Shown here: positions 1-12,036 of the stretch, in pieces
Layout of the letters: every line of letters starts with the position of its first letter
Position numbering within the stretch: position 1 is the stretch's first letter
Source of the DNA: Crambe crambe
Taxonomy: Eukaryota > Porifera > Demospongiae > Poecilosclerida > Crambeidae
DNA length: 64,000 nt
Assembly: GCA_963924555.1 (NCBI GenBank)
Contig: OZ004598.1
Span: 3,744,501-3,808,500, forward strand
Reading direction: 5' to 3'
The notes under the pieces: generated by a model
What the model saw: the letters and a program-made list of their open reading frames with translations, nothing else
Databases searched by the model: none
Told to the model about the DNA's origin: nothing
Program-made: the position numbers and the translations under genes

Positions 1-840
1 AATTTCCAGGGTGCAAATCTAACTGGCTATCTCTCCAATATTAGTTGTGGTCCAGGTGGGACTTCGGCTGCCCACACCACTTACTGAGAAGAGGTAGTCA
101 GTCCTCCTGCGAGTTCCTAGCCCGGGCTCCAGGAGGTTGCCAGCACTGGCTCATAGTGCCTGCTTAGTGCACAGGCATCCTGGCTTGACCAGGTGTGCAT
201 GACCGCTCAGAGGCAGCTAGATGATTTGCATTTTTTTTGGCATGTATGTATATGTACCAAGGGATTTAGCTACGGTATTTAGAGTCCCTAAGGCCTGAGG
301 CTGTAGCAACCCAAGCGCAGTGAGAGTGCTACTAAGGGCCTGAGGGTCTAAATACCATAGCTCCCATTGGTTGAGGTGTCTAACTCAAATATGTAGTCTC
401 ATTTTCAGGCACTGCTTTTATAATGAAGGCTGCACATAGCAACAGTGCACATCAACTCTGGAGGTTACTCATGGCTGGCTCTTTTTTTGAACTGTGGAAG
501 TTCAAAAATTAAGTCAGATCATAGAGAAGCTTGTGACAAATGAAATGAAAAGTAGCTGCTAGGTATACCTATTAGCCAAATCTTTATTAATTTGACATGT
601 CCACTCTGGAAGTAGTCTAGTGTAGGCTCCTGGCCACTCAATGTAGTAGCAGAATATATGGCCATACTCCACCAAAGAGTCATTTCATCCACTGTTCCGC
701 TCAGAGTAGGTGTCATGTATATCCGTCAGATCAAGCATCTCTCTCTCTCTCCCTCCCTCCCTCCCTCCCTCCCTCTCCATGCACTGTAGCTAACACTAGC
801 TAGTTTGATTGAATCATACTAATAACCCTCTTTTCAATAG
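1..840. other. Non-coding sequence upstream of the first visible exon
   Basis: No supported exon is seen here. An imperfect inverted repeat (about 268-300 against 336-362) surrounds a short loop and looks like a small fold-back remnant. A CT/CCCT-rich low-complexity tract lies at about 740-776. The stretch is presumably intron of the HOIL-1-like gene whose first visible exon starts at 841, because that exon begins after a consensus AG in mid-protein. Confidence 0.5.
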
Positions 841-3800
841 TTCACTCGAAAAGGAAAAGAACATGATGATGGACAGCCAGCGGTTACAAATGCAGAGCCA
901 TTTGATTGCCCCATATGTTTTGACGACATCAAAGCTGGTGAGGGCATCATTTTGAAGGGCTGTCTTCATCAATTCTGCAAGTAAGGAAGTGTTCATTAGG
1001 ATGAGTACATTTATCCATACTTAACATACATATCCTTTTCTTCATAAAGGGAATGTCTGAGGGGATCTGTAGTCTACAGCATTGACCCTGAGGTCCAGTG
1101 CCCCTTTGACAATGGAGAATACAAGTGTGCTGTTACCATATCTCTGAGAGATATTAAAGCTGTGAGTATATTACCTTCTTTTTTTTTTCTTTTTTTTTTT
1201 TCAAGACTCAACCGCATACTAAGTAGAAAAAACAGGCAATAAGTCTTATTCATATTTACAATGTATGATTTTTTTTACATTACAGATGCGTCACTGAGAG
1301 AAGCTGTCAAGGCAATAATTATTTTGATCATTAAAAATATTATTTTGTAGCAAGTTAACAGGTGAAAGGTCAGGAAGCACAATTCTACTCTCTCCTAGTG
1401 TCCCAAGTCACAGATTATTGAAGCTGGAAGGCCATAACCTGATAAAAGATAGGATATACAAGCAGTTGATTATGACCTAACTGCTTTTTGTCAGCTATTA
1501 ATACAGATGAGAGTTAAAGCTGACTAGATACTCACCTGAACCACATAATGCCTGTACACGAGTCCTATCTCTGTCTGCAATCAAGGCTTGCCGCTACAGG
1601 AGAAAGCTAAAGAACTCTGCTTGCATGTGTTCTTAGATTGCATGGTAAAGATCGTAAACTTGGAGACAGTAGTACTACCGATGGATAGTAAGCCTAAAGT
1701 TGACTAGATACTCACCTGAACCACATAATGCCTGTACACACTGCTGCTTAGCAGAGTCTCATCTCTGTCTGCAATCAAGGCTTCCCACTACTACAGGATA
1801 AAGCTAAAGAACTCTGCTTGCATGTGTTCTTAGATTGTTGGTCAACATGGAGATGGTAGTACAATTTCCGACCTGATGCGCAGTCCAAAACGAAGTCGAG
1901 TTAGGCGCTCTAAGTTAATAGCATGAAGAAGGACGAAGTTGCTTTAGAGATCCGTGATGGCAGCGAAGCGCTGAGGTACTCAGGGAAGAAACGCGCTTTG
2001 ATTATTTATTTAATTACATTACGTATTTTCTTTTTTTTTCTACTTGGTATGTAACAAGCATAACTGACATACCAAGTAGAGCAGCATGCAGTGCATGTTA
2101 TTAAATCATCGGCGAGCGAGCAAAGCAAGCAAGCCACACACTTGTGATGCAAATTGAGATTCGCGATATATGTATATTTGGTACGTCGATAGCTAGCATG
2201 CATGCTGCAATAGTTAATAATACTGCGCAAGCTCCAAACTCATTGCTAGGAAACTAAAAGTATCAACTAGAAACAATAAACATGGAGAGCTCTAAAGGAA
2301 TCTTTCTCTCCCTCTCTCTCTCTATCTCCACGTCCATGGTGCAACCTAAATGACTGTTTCTCCATGGATGAAGTCCTCACTGCACCACTCACCACCAACT
2401 GCACCTCCCCTATAATCCTTATTATCACACTCAATAGCTAATAATCATATCAGTCAGTCATAATCAGAGAGTGCGTTAGCACTCTCTAAGTAGGGATGGC
2501 AGGTCAAAGGTCATTAAGACTGTATAAACTAAAAACTCTTCTTTCTCTCCTACCTTTATTCCACAAGTTCTCACAAGTCCTAGCCCAATCCCTACATCTA
2601 CACAGAAGACAGGACAATGTTCAACAATCTAAAATTCATTCTATAACGTTTAGAAAAAACGATTTCAAGAATTGACTTTTGTTCTATTAAAACAGCTGGA
2701 ACAGGAGAGTGTGTGTACAAGAATGGCAACCCGCAAGCTCTTGATAAGCTGTTCGAGAAGAAGTTGCTCCCAGGGATGAAAAATAGCGTAGAATTTGAAT
2801 ATCAGCACTATATTCTATGATTTCATAGCTTTATGCTTGCACTATGTACATTTCTTATTTTTAAAATGTCATAATTGCATGATCAAAATTGTGAATGGAT
2901 GAAAACTCGAACACACATATTCTTTGTCCCTATCTACGAATAGTTAGGTGCACAAAATCGCTTTTTCGTGGATTAACCTGAGAAAATTAATAATCGTGAA
3001 AAAATGGGCAGGGCAACAATTTAACTACTGCTGAGCAAAATATATCTTGGAGCATTCTGTGTCGATGCTGGCATAAATATAAGCATTAGTGAAGATGCTT
3101 TAAAGAACTATTTTAATGATCTACCCAAGCTGCTGAAAATCAGATATTTTTAGGTAATAGTCATTCTCTGTCTATCAGATTCAAATATCAGTACTTAACT
3201 CTGTGTAGTTTGCTCACTTCACCATGCCAGTGCCTCCAACCTGTCAGTGTGAACTTTGATTTCAGGCTCCCATTTTCTCTGGCTAAGCTACAGTTCTTCA
3301 TTAAACCGTTTAGCTAACTATCTATCCCAGTCAGATGGTGTTCCAGCCATTCCTCAGTATACATGCTCATCCTAGATGGCTCTATGTAGTCTGCTCACTT
3401 CATCATGCCAGTGTGTGCACCTACCTCCCAACATGTCAACTTTGATTTCAGTATAAAATGTCATGAATTCAAGCACTTAATGCTATAATGTGAAATGTAT
3501 AAGTTAAATTTCTTGAGTACTTTTAGACAGATTTCAGTACAAATACTTTAGGAATCTGCCATGCACACAGGTCATTACATTGCTGTTGTTGTAAAGTTTG
3601 ATACACAAATTTCTTTATTGTTGATCATCAGCACTACATACCTACGGTTATGTTATGAATTTCTATAGCTATCTAGCTATATAATTACAAAGAAAAAGAA
3701 TTGAAACAAGTGAGCGCAAAAAATTTCTTCTAAATAAAAAGTAAAGTAGGGATAGCCATAAAATATAGCTGCATTATTACTATTCCTATCACTCTCAGCC

Positions 3801-6800
3801 CTCCTAATTTCAGTAACCACACCTATATCCAACTTAAATCCCTACTTCACTCCCCCTTCAACAACAAGTGAGTCAAGTAACCACCAAACTCAAGAACCAC
3901 AGCAATATTACAAAATACTATTCCTACTTCACTCCTAGGACGTCTAATAGGAGTGAAGTAGGAATAGTATTTTGTAATATTGCTGTGGTTCTTGAGTTTG
4001 GTGATGGGTGGTTACTTGACTCACTAGTTGTTGAAGGGGGAGTGAAGTAGGGATTTAAGTTGGATATAGGTGTGGTTACTGAAATTAGGAGGGCTGAGAA
4101 TGATAGGAATAGTAATAATGCAGCTATATTTTATGGCTATCCCTACTTTACTTTTTGAAATTTTTTTGCGCTCATTATTATTAACACTATCATCAATTAT
4201 TATTATCAGCATTATCATTCAAAAAATCATCAATCTTCAATCTCTACTTTGGCACCTAGAGTAAAGAAAACAGAAAGCTTTGCTCGCTCACCCAACAATG
4301 CATGAGCATTCACTAGTTATACCTATAATAATTTATACATTATTCGTTACAATAGTAAGTTATAGGGTAGGGTGGGTAGGGTGTGAAAGTCATCTTTGGT
4401 CTTCTTGTGGTGCTAGGGGCAGTGGTGGCGGTGCAGTGGGAAGGAAGTGGTTGCAGGGGGAAGTGAAGTGGTATGGCATGATTTGACCTGCATAAAAATG
4501 ATAAGGCTCAGATGGATGGCCTGCAAGAGATAAGCTAGTTTATCACAGTTATTACCCTCAGAGATCCCAGTGCCCTCCAGAACAGCCTACAGAGTAACCC
4601 CCTCGGGCCTATGTCCAGAACTGCCTACTGGCACCAGTGCCCCTCCAAAATGGCCTACAGAGTAACCATCACTGGCACCAGTGCAGAACTGCCTACTGGC
4701 ACCACGAATAGCCTACAGAGTAACCATCACTGGCACGGGCCTACCTCCCGACACACAGTAATCATCACTGGCACCAGTGCCCTTGGACCTACCTCCAGAA
4801 CAGCATCAATTTTTAGTACTTACAGATTTCTTAATACTGTGAGAGGTATATTTTTTGCAACCTTACAATTGAAGTGACTATGATGGCCACAAGACTTGTG
4901 CGTACACACTCTGGTTAGCAGAGTCTCATCTCTGTCTGCAATCAAGGCTTGCCACTATAGGTGAGAAAGCTAAAGAACTCTGCTTGCACATGTTCTTAGA
5001 TTGTATGGTAAAGATTGTCAACCTGGAGACGGTAGTACAATTTCTGACCTGATGTGCAGTCAAAAACGAATTAGAGTTAGGTGCTCTAAGTTAATAGCAT
5101 GGAGAAGGACAAAGGTACTTTAGAGATCTGTGATGACAGAGAAGCTATGTGGTACGCAGGGAAGAAACACGCTGTGATTATTTACATTATATTACGTATT
5201 TCTTTTTTTTTTCTACTTGGTATGTAATTTTAATTACTGAGGCATTGGTAGTTTATTCAGTTTCATGTCTGTCTTGTCTTGTCAGCTGCCATTAAACAGT
5301 CACGCTCATGTACACTATTTACAGTTAGTTTGTATAATTATACCATACATTGGGAAATTAATGTTCAGGCCATAACAACAATATGAAAAGTGTAAACATG
5401 AATCAGTATTAAATGAAATTTCCCCTATATTTAAGTGTGTGCTGACATTGCATTTAGTTTGTTTCATGATGACTACCTTTTTATGAATGTTAGGTCGTTT
5501 CAAATAAAGAACTGATAACATTTTATAAAAGGGGCTTGAGACTGGCAGAGTATGCTGCAGCTAACAGCTTCCACTGTAAGACTTATGACTGTGAAGGTTT
5601 CTGCTTCTATGAAGACGAGATGAATGAATTCAACTGTCCCATCTGTGCGAAGACCAACTGCCTCCTGTGCAAGGCCATCCATGAAGGGATGAACTGTCAG
5701 GAGTACCAGGATGACTTAAAGAGGCATGCTGCCAACGATAAGGCAGCTAAAGAGACACAGAAGATGTTGGAGGTGAGTGTTCGTCAACATTCATTGTTTT
5801 GATGTCATATGTACGATCTATATTGTTTAAAGGGAAAAACATTTCGTGAAATGAAAAAAGATGTAGGGATGACCACTGCTCAAAAAAGTAAGGAAACAAG
5901 AAGGATGGAAATGGGATCAATCTTTGTTCTGTATATCCAGCCAACAATTACGTCGGGTAGCTTCAGGTTATAGTGCAGTAATGTACGTATATGTAGGGAT
6001 TGTTAGCTGGATATACAGAACAAAGATTGATCCCATTTCCATCCTTCTTGTTTCCTTACTTTTTTGAGCAGTGGTCATCCCTACATCTTTTTTTCATTTC
6101 ACGAAATGTTTTTTCCTGGTCTTTTTTTCCTCTGTTTTATGATTTTAGCTATGTATAGAGTTCATTCTTCTATGTGTATGCAGGGACAGATGAAAGAAGA
6201 ATAGTTCTCCAATAGCATAGCAGCCCAATCATTATTTATCAACGAGTCAAGGTGTTGTGTTATTGTTGAGCTATACTTGGAGGTCAAAGATGCTGAAATA
6301 GAGTCTACCGGTAGATGGATTGGTGAATCTAAAATCCCCGAGTTGATACAGTAGTCTGTGATCATTATCTAGAGGTAGCTAGCTACAGATAGCTGAGTAA
6401 TATTATAATTTCGAATAATTGGATATCAAATACATGCGCATGCATATTATAAAAAAGATGGCTTCCAATAATTGAATTAGTCAAGTGCTGTGCTCCTTTT
6501 TCATTGACTCTTTCGAGGATCAACGAGTAGAAAAGATCGTAATTGGTAGAATTTGGAGTGGATTTATCCAGAAATCATAGCTGTAGCTTGAGATATGGTT
6601 GTCTAAGAAGAAGAAGAAGAAAAGAATCCAGCGATTTACCTGCTTGCCATATTTCTGAAACGGTAAGCTCCCTGGGCCTGAAACTTCGTCTGCATAATGT
6701 AGTAGTATCTAGTAGGCTGGATATTCATTCACAGTAGCTTTTGTTAAGCCTACAGTGCTTCTGTCAACTTTTTATATCTTGTGATTTGTAGCTATTGCAC

Positions 6801-9199
6801 TCTCCAGATTTTGTGCTTCTTACTCTTATACAGGTCAGACATGTGAGCTGAAGAAAATACACTGCACAAATCTCCCTATCACACTTTCCCTATAGAAGCC
6901 AATATAAAAGCGCCATTTTATTCATGATGTCACTGTTTTTTAATGCGTCATTATATGTCATCGATCTACCGCGCGAGGGGAATCCCCCTTCAGTCGATAG
7001 TACCAAAGACAGTACCTAGGTAGTGGGAGCGTCATAAAACTCGATTCACTGGCCTGAGAAGAGATAGAAGGCAGGGGACAAGCCACAGAACCAACAGAAG
7101 AAACACTGTCTCTCTCGCGGTAAAATCGCGGTTAAAAACAAGAGCATGTGCATATAAAGCTAGCGTCATACTTCGTCACCGCAAAGGCAGAGACTGCAGA
7201 GACGGCAGAAACGGGGAAAGATTTTAGTTCGCCCTGAAGATGCTGCTTAAGTAGCAGCGCCGCTTTTGCAGCCAAAAAAATCTTTAGTTATCGGACTATC
7301 TTATCCTAAAGTATCTTTTCTTAACTCACCAAAATGAAGATTTTGCGGCCCTAACACTTTTTGGCCTTCGAAATACCCCTGTCTTTAGTGTATTTGCAGC
7401 TGGTTTTCAAGCATACAAGGTAGTTAAAATCCCAAACTTGCAGCACTGAAAGTCTAGCTACTCTACTACCTGTGAAGTCTAAGCTCTTAACTAATAACCC
7501 ATCTGAACTACCAGCCCTAACACTTTTTGAACTTCAGGTTAGTGAATAGCCTCCATTTGACTGTAGATAATTCCGTGGATGGGTGATGATTACATTTAAA
7601 AATTGACACACATACTCAAGAATGGTGGATAAACATACATACAAAATATCAACTGCATGTAATCTATGGTTCTCCCACTGCATTAAAAAATATCATCATT
7701 AGTCAAAAATTGCAAAAGTTGACAGACTAAGCTAGAAGCACTGTAAGTGGTGGAACTAGAATTTCGCTTTTGTATTAGTCTATAGGCGGCGCGTGCAGCC
7801 GTCCACGTCATCCCTACATAGAGAGCTATTGCTCTCTCTGATTAATAATTATTGTAGAAGAAATTAGCTAATGGATTTTATATAATTGTATCAAGATGAT
7901 TCTAATTAAAGCACAGTAAATTCATCATGCATAGAAGTCCTATATTCGTGATCTCTCTCTCTCTCTCTTCCTTCATGAATGTTAGGTTGTTTCAGATGAA
8001 GAATTGGAAGCACTTTATAAAAAGGGGTTGAGACTGGCAGAAAATGCTGCAGCTAACAGCTTCCACTGTAAGACTAATGACTGTGAAGGTTTCTGCTTCT
8101 ATGACGAAGTGAATGAATTCAACTGTCCCATCTGTGCGAAGACCAACTGCCTCCTGTGCAAAGCCATCCATGAAGGGATGAACTGCCAGGAGTACCAGGA
8201 CGACTTGAAGAGGCGTGCTGCCAACGATGAAGCAGTTAAAGAGACACAGATGATGTTGGAGGTGAGTGTTTGTGGTATTCTTTATTTCCTCTTTTATCAG
8301 AGAGTGCGGTAGCACTCTCAATGTAGGGATGACTTGGACGGCTGCGCGTGCTACCTATAGACTAATACAAAAATGAAATTCTAGTTCCCCCACTTAGACC
8401 TAACAAAAGCTACTGTGAATGATTATCCAGCCTACTAGAGCCTACTACAATGTGCAGACCAAGTTTCAGGATCAGGGAGCTTACCGTTTCAGAAATACGG
8501 CAAGCAGGTAAATCGCTGGATTCTTCTTCTTCTCTATTATTATTATTATTATTATTGCAGCGAGCGAGCGAAGCGAGTGAGCTGACTCTCAGGTCATGAC
8601 TCATTGAAATTTTAAATATATATATCTAGGTCTACACTCCAAAATGCCCCAGGCGTGTGTATGTACCTACATGTCGTGCAATAGTAGCGCCCCTGCGTGT
8701 GCATTTATGCGCATGCTCCAGTTGTAATTGCTTGATTGATTTCTACATCGCTTTGTGTAGCATGGTGGATAGTAGGGCTAGGCTTATCTAAGTGGATTGT
8801 AGGCACTAGACATATCCAAGTGCTTTGTGGTAAGTACTTAGCTTTCTATGCATGCAACTGCCTGCCACTTAGCTACATAACACAACAGCAGAGCACAAAT
8901 GAACTATCAGCTCAACATTTCTACAGCCTTTTGGGCAGCAGGCACAAGACTGACAAGAGGCTTATCTAAGCGGCTTGTAGGCACTAAGCTTATCTAAGTG
9001 CTTTGAGGTAAGCATGTATGCAGCTGCCTGCCACCACTTACATGACTCTTAGCAATATCAAGCACTGAAGCCTATCAGCTACTTTAATTGCTCACTGTCA
9101 AATGCTGCACATTGCTACAGATACTCAACAGCAAATGAAAATCGTTGAAGAATACTTGCTTGCTCGCTCGCTGTGAACTGAATGTTGAACATTGCCCTA

Positions 9200-9254
<55 letters not shown>

Positions 9255-12036
9255 GACAACCATATCTCTCGAACCACTCAAGCTACAGCTATGATTTCTG
9301 GATAAATCTACTCCAATTCTACCAACTACGATCTTTTCTACTCGTTGATCCTCGAAAGAGTCAATGAAAAAGGAGACACTACGGAGCTCGACTAATTCAA
9401 TCAGTGGAAGCCATCTTTTCTATAATACGCATGCGCATGTATTTGATATCCAATTATTCGAAATTATAATATTACTCAGCTATCTCTAGCTAGCTAGATA
9501 ATGATGATAGACTACTGTATCAACTCGGGGATTTAGATTCACCAATCCATCTACCGGTAGACTCTATTTCAGCATCTTCGACCTCAGCTCAACAATAACA
9601 CAACACCTTGACTCGTTGATAATGATTGGGCTGGTATGCTATTGGAGAAGTATTCTTCTTTCATCTGTCCCTGCATACACATAGAAGAATGAACTCTATA
9701 CATAGCTAAAACCATAAAAGAGAGGAAAAAAGACCGGGAACAAGTAAGGGAAAAAACATTTCGTGAGATGAAAAAAGATGTAGGGATGACCACTGCTCAA
9801 AAAAGTAAGGAAACAAGAAGGATGGAATGGGATCAATCTTTGTTCTGTATATCCAGCCAACAATCCCTACATATACATCGGGTAGCTTCAGATTATAGTG
9901 TAGTAATGTACGTATATGTAGGGATTGTTGGCTGGATATACAGAACAAAGATTGATCCCATTCCATCCCTTACTTTTTTGAGCAGTGGTCATCCCTACAT
10001 CTTTTTTCATTTCACGAAATGCTTTGTCCCTTACTTGTTATTTTGTGTACTGAGCATGCTCAATTTTTGTCACTTTTGTCACTTTGTCATTCAGTAATCT
10101 TTTACTATGTCTTTGTAAGTTGAAGTTATAATGAAAGTTCTTAAGTCATGACATATTCTGGCAACAAGGATGGCGACTTTTCTGAACAAAATTGGCTGAG
10201 AGGCTTGAGGAATTTTTCACTGAAAATGGGATCACTGGAGTGGCGAATGAAGATAAAAGGCATTCAGCATTCATTTCGAAAATGGGAAAAAGGACCTATG
10301 CAGTGCTTAGGAATCTAGTTGCACCAGTAAAGCCCAAGGACAAAACCTATGACCAGTTAAAGGAAGCTCTCACCAAGCATTATACCCCTATGCCCTCAGT
10401 GGTGATGCAAAGATTTCGTTTACTTGCTCAAGGAAAGAGGGAGAGACTATGTTGCTGATTTACTCCGCCTTGCGGAGTTTTGTAACTTTGGAGCTGCTTT
10501 GGAAGAGATCGACTCGTGTGCAGTATCAATAATGAGCACATCCAGCAGAAGCTCTTCTCAGAGGCAACTCTGACTTATGAAACTGCCTTAACCATGGCCT
10601 TGGGAGCCGAGACAGCTGCAAAGAATCTGAAGGAAATGAAGTATAAAGATGGAACCGGTGAATGAGGTCTCCAGGAAGACTTCGAAACTATCATAGAGGC
10701 AACCGGTGGATACCGGGAGTAATCCAGAAGAAAACTGCTCCAGTTTCATTTTTAGTGAGACTGTCAGATGATCAAGAACACCACTGCCATCTAGATCAGG
10801 TGCGGAAACGTTCTGTTGCAGTTGAGGTGCCTCCTGGGCCGAAATTGTTATTCCCTCTCCTTTGTCAGTTAATCCATCCGTTACTGAACTTCCGCCTGCT
10901 AATGATTCGATGGTTGATAGTTCACCAGCTGCTGCTGCTGACCCAGAACTGCCACCTGAACCTGTACCTGAAACTCGAGTAAAGATTTATCCATAACGTG
11001 ATCACTGTGGAATAAATATCAATTAACACTATCTGATTCACATGTATTTAACCTTTAGCCACGTATTAGAACCTTTACCAATGTTTACATTAGTTACCAC
11101 TAATTGACCACAGTGTAAACCACCAGTCACTTATACCTGTATAAATACTCAGTCTGTAACTTTCATATTCATCTCTTATCTCTTATCTGGTTCACAAATA
11201 ACTACTAAACGCTACAATCGCAAACTGGTAGAACAATTTGAACCTACAGTATTATCTTTTATATGGGAGGAGGAACGTGGTATTCTTTATTTCCTCTTTT
11301 ATCGTTTTGTGTACTGAGCATGCTCACTTTTGTCACTTTGTCATTCAGTTATCTTTTGCTATGTATTTTGTAAGTTGAAGTTGTAATAATTTGACAGATT
11401 ATTAATTTTATTTACTAAGTATATTATGTAGGACTTTTTAACTGTAGGGCCTGATCGAGAGTGGAGTTGCTATGTATTGCCCTCACTGCAAGGTCATAAT
11501 CCAGAGGAAAGATGGTAGTGATTGGGTCTGCTGCATCATATGTAAAACTGAAATATGCTGGGCCACTAAAGGCCCTCGATGGGGACCTAATGTAAGTCCA
11601 TGGATGAGTATTCTATGTGAGTCCATGGATGGATATCTGTTAATGGTATAAGGGGTAAGTGGAGACTTAGTGTGAGTCCATAGGTGGAGACCTAGTGGGT
11701 GCCGGGTAGTTAAGGACTTACATAATGTGAGTTGATAGGAACTTTAACCATGGTAGACCATCTCTATTATTAACACTACAGTGGAACCTCTGAGTAAAGG
11801 ACACTTTGGGATCAGCCACTTTGTCCTTAATAGAGAGGTTGTCCCTTTCTCGGGAAAGGGGCCCAAAAGAACATCCTTTATTAAGTGGTTGTCCTCTTCT
11901 TGGAGGACCCTTTATCGGAGGTTCCACTGTACTACCTCTTCTTTCTGAACTGCAGGGACGTAATGACATTACTGGAGGGTGCAGGTGTCGTGTTGGTGGG
12001 AAAAAGTGTCACCCATTGTGCAGGAACTGCCATTAG
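841..12036 (+). CDS. RBCK1: HOIL-1/RBCK1-like RBR ubiquitin-ligase paralogue, 5'-partial, catalytic Cys replaced
   Basis: Six exons were assembled by consensus splice sites and phase: 841-980, 1050-1161, 5494-5772, 7986-8261, 11448-11591 and 11956-12036 (TAG stop). Together they encode RING1 (motif CPICFDD, then CLHQFCKECL), two successive IBR exons, RING2 and the C-terminal Cys-rich tail ([20 protein letters not shown]). Order and sequence match the RBR half of HOIL-1, the LUBAC subunit. The exons are nearly identical to those of the complete minus-strand gene at 46265-54662, so this is a recent inverted paralogue. Oddities: the RING2 catalytic cysteine of the KxxGC motif is serine (AGT at 11517-11519, reading KDGSDW) and the next zinc-region motif reads WVCC instead of WIRC. 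The IBR exon is duplicated, one copy lacks a single Glu codon, and the first exon has an in-frame deletion of 15 codons compared with the other gene. All exons stay open. The N-terminal part, if present, lies left of the window. It could be an expressed pseudo-ligase or a young pseudogene. Confidence 0.8.
1698..2054. repeat. Dispersed repeat, copy 1 (intronic)
   Basis: This block recurs at about 4896-5228 in the same orientation and ends in the same T-rich tract plus CTACTTGGTATGTAA. A shorter partial copy lies at about 1516-1680. No coding capacity is apparent. It lies in the intron between the second RING1 exon and the first IBR exon of the HOIL-1-like paralogue. Confidence 0.65.
2055..3711. 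other. Intronic DNA without recognised gene
   Basis: No coding exon is supported here. A 43-base fragment at about 2463-2505 matches the hairpin-bearing end of the composite MITE family (core CAGAGAGTGCGTTAGCACTC). Two diverged direct copies of a roughly 70-base unit occur at about 3200-3270 and 3383-3455 (both contain TTGCTCACTTCA-like text). Nothing else could be assigned. Confidence 0.5.
3712..4173. repeat. Near-perfect fold-back element with about 220-bp arms
   Basis: The left arm (from GAGCGCAAAAAATTTC) is repeated almost exactly in reverse complement, ending in TTTTTTTGCGCTC, with only about a dozen bases between the arms. The open frames here are shadows of the inverted repeat. The small number of mismatches between arms suggests a young insertion or ongoing homogenisation. 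It lies within an intron of the HOIL-1-like paralogue. Confidence 0.8.
4566..4800. repeat. Degenerate minisatellite
   Basis: Phrases such as CCTACAGAGTAACCATCACTG, TGGCACCAGTGC and CAGAACTGCCTACTGG recur several times in tandem with variable spacing. The plus-strand frame across it is a by-product of the repeat and is not taken as a gene. Confidence 0.6.
4896..5228. repeat. Dispersed repeat, copy 2 (intronic)
   Basis: This is the second copy of the block at 1698-2054, sharing its order of segments and its ending (T-rich run, then TACTTGGTATGTAA). It lies in the same intron as the first copy, about 250 bp upstream of the first IBR exon. Confidence 0.65.
5830..7850 (-). mobile_element. Composite MITE copy, reverse orientation, split by a TA-flanked insert
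   Basis: Reading on the minus strand this carries, in order, the family's hairpin end (about 7744-7850, diverged), a central conserved region (about 6170-6752) and the terminal palindrome (about 5830-6116, arms of about 130 bp containing GATGTAGGGATGACCACTGC). The copy is interrupted at 6753-7743 by another element. It separates the two IBR exons of the HOIL-1-like paralogue. Confidence 0.7.
6753..7743. mobile_element. 0.99-kb non-autonomous transposon, TA duplication
   Basis: The element starts CAGTGCTTC and ends GAAGCACTG. The next inner blocks also pair (TGTCAACTTTT against AAAAGTTGACA, with a small insertion on one side). It is flanked on both sides by TA. The composite MITE continues across it: the sequences left of 6751 and right of 7745 join in the intact copies at 8297 and 12147. 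No coding frame is seen. Confidence 0.7.
8556..9205 (+). mobile_element. MITE with CAGCGAGCGAGCG inverted ends
   Basis: The terminal sequences CAGCGAGCGAGCGAAGCGAG and GCTTGCTTGCTCGCTCGCTG are inverted matches. The right end continues into TGAACTGAATGTTGAACATT. A shorter, internally deleted relative lies at about 54812-54985, upstream of an ALDH gene. Inside are TCTAAGTGG/GGCACTA-like direct repeats and no supported coding exon. Confidence 0.65.
9201..9254. repeat. TTA/ATT microsatellite
   Basis: This is an uninterrupted trinucleotide run. The same microsatellite recurs at the equivalent place in other composite MITE copies (about 12957-12994, 13779-13813 and 14624-14650), so it belongs to the family and is not a chance run. 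Confidence 0.85.
11779..11929. mobile_element. 151-bp MITE, TA duplication, intronic
   Basis: It starts CAGTGGAACCTC and ends GAGGTTCCACTG, with TA on both sides. It sits in the last intron of the HOIL-1-like paralogue. Diverged relatives with the same inner phrases (TTGTCCTCTT, GTCCTTAATCGGAG) occur in introns at about 50935-51090 and 60785-60890. Confidence 0.75.

Larger units (their letters stand above)
8297..10040 (+). mobile_element. Composite MITE copy, forward, carrying its own insertion
   Basis: It begins TCAGAGAGTGCGGTAGCACT, which contains a perfect short hairpin, and ends with the family palindrome and CCCTTACTTGTTA. It interrupts an LTR. Because the right-hand LTR is uninterrupted, both ends of this insertion can be placed, next to TTA/TA. 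A second element (about 8556-9200) sits inside it. Confidence 0.7.
8271..11396 (+). mobile_element. Gutted Ty3/gypsy-type LTR retroelement, split by a MITE
   Basis: LTR-like sequence starts at 8271 (GGTATTCTTTATTTCCTC), is cut at 8296, resumes at 10041 (TTTTGTGTACTGAGCATGC), and appears uninterrupted at about 11278-11396. After the left LTR comes TTCTGGCAACAAGGATGG, a leader seen in many gypsy elements. Gag-like coding follows at about 10190-10650 (helical; motif YDQLKEALTKHY; then a frameshift and stops). A fragment of the C-terminal end of pol lies at about 10680-10850 (motif RWIPGVIQKKTAPVSFLV). Protease, reverse transcriptase, RNase H and most of integrase are missing. The element lies inside the intron between the second IBR exon and the RING2 exon. 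Confidence 0.75.

Noticed and set aside
4611-4877. Open frame with repeated ITGTSA words
   Set aside because: The pattern follows from the underlying DNA minisatellite; no start context, splice sites or domain support it.
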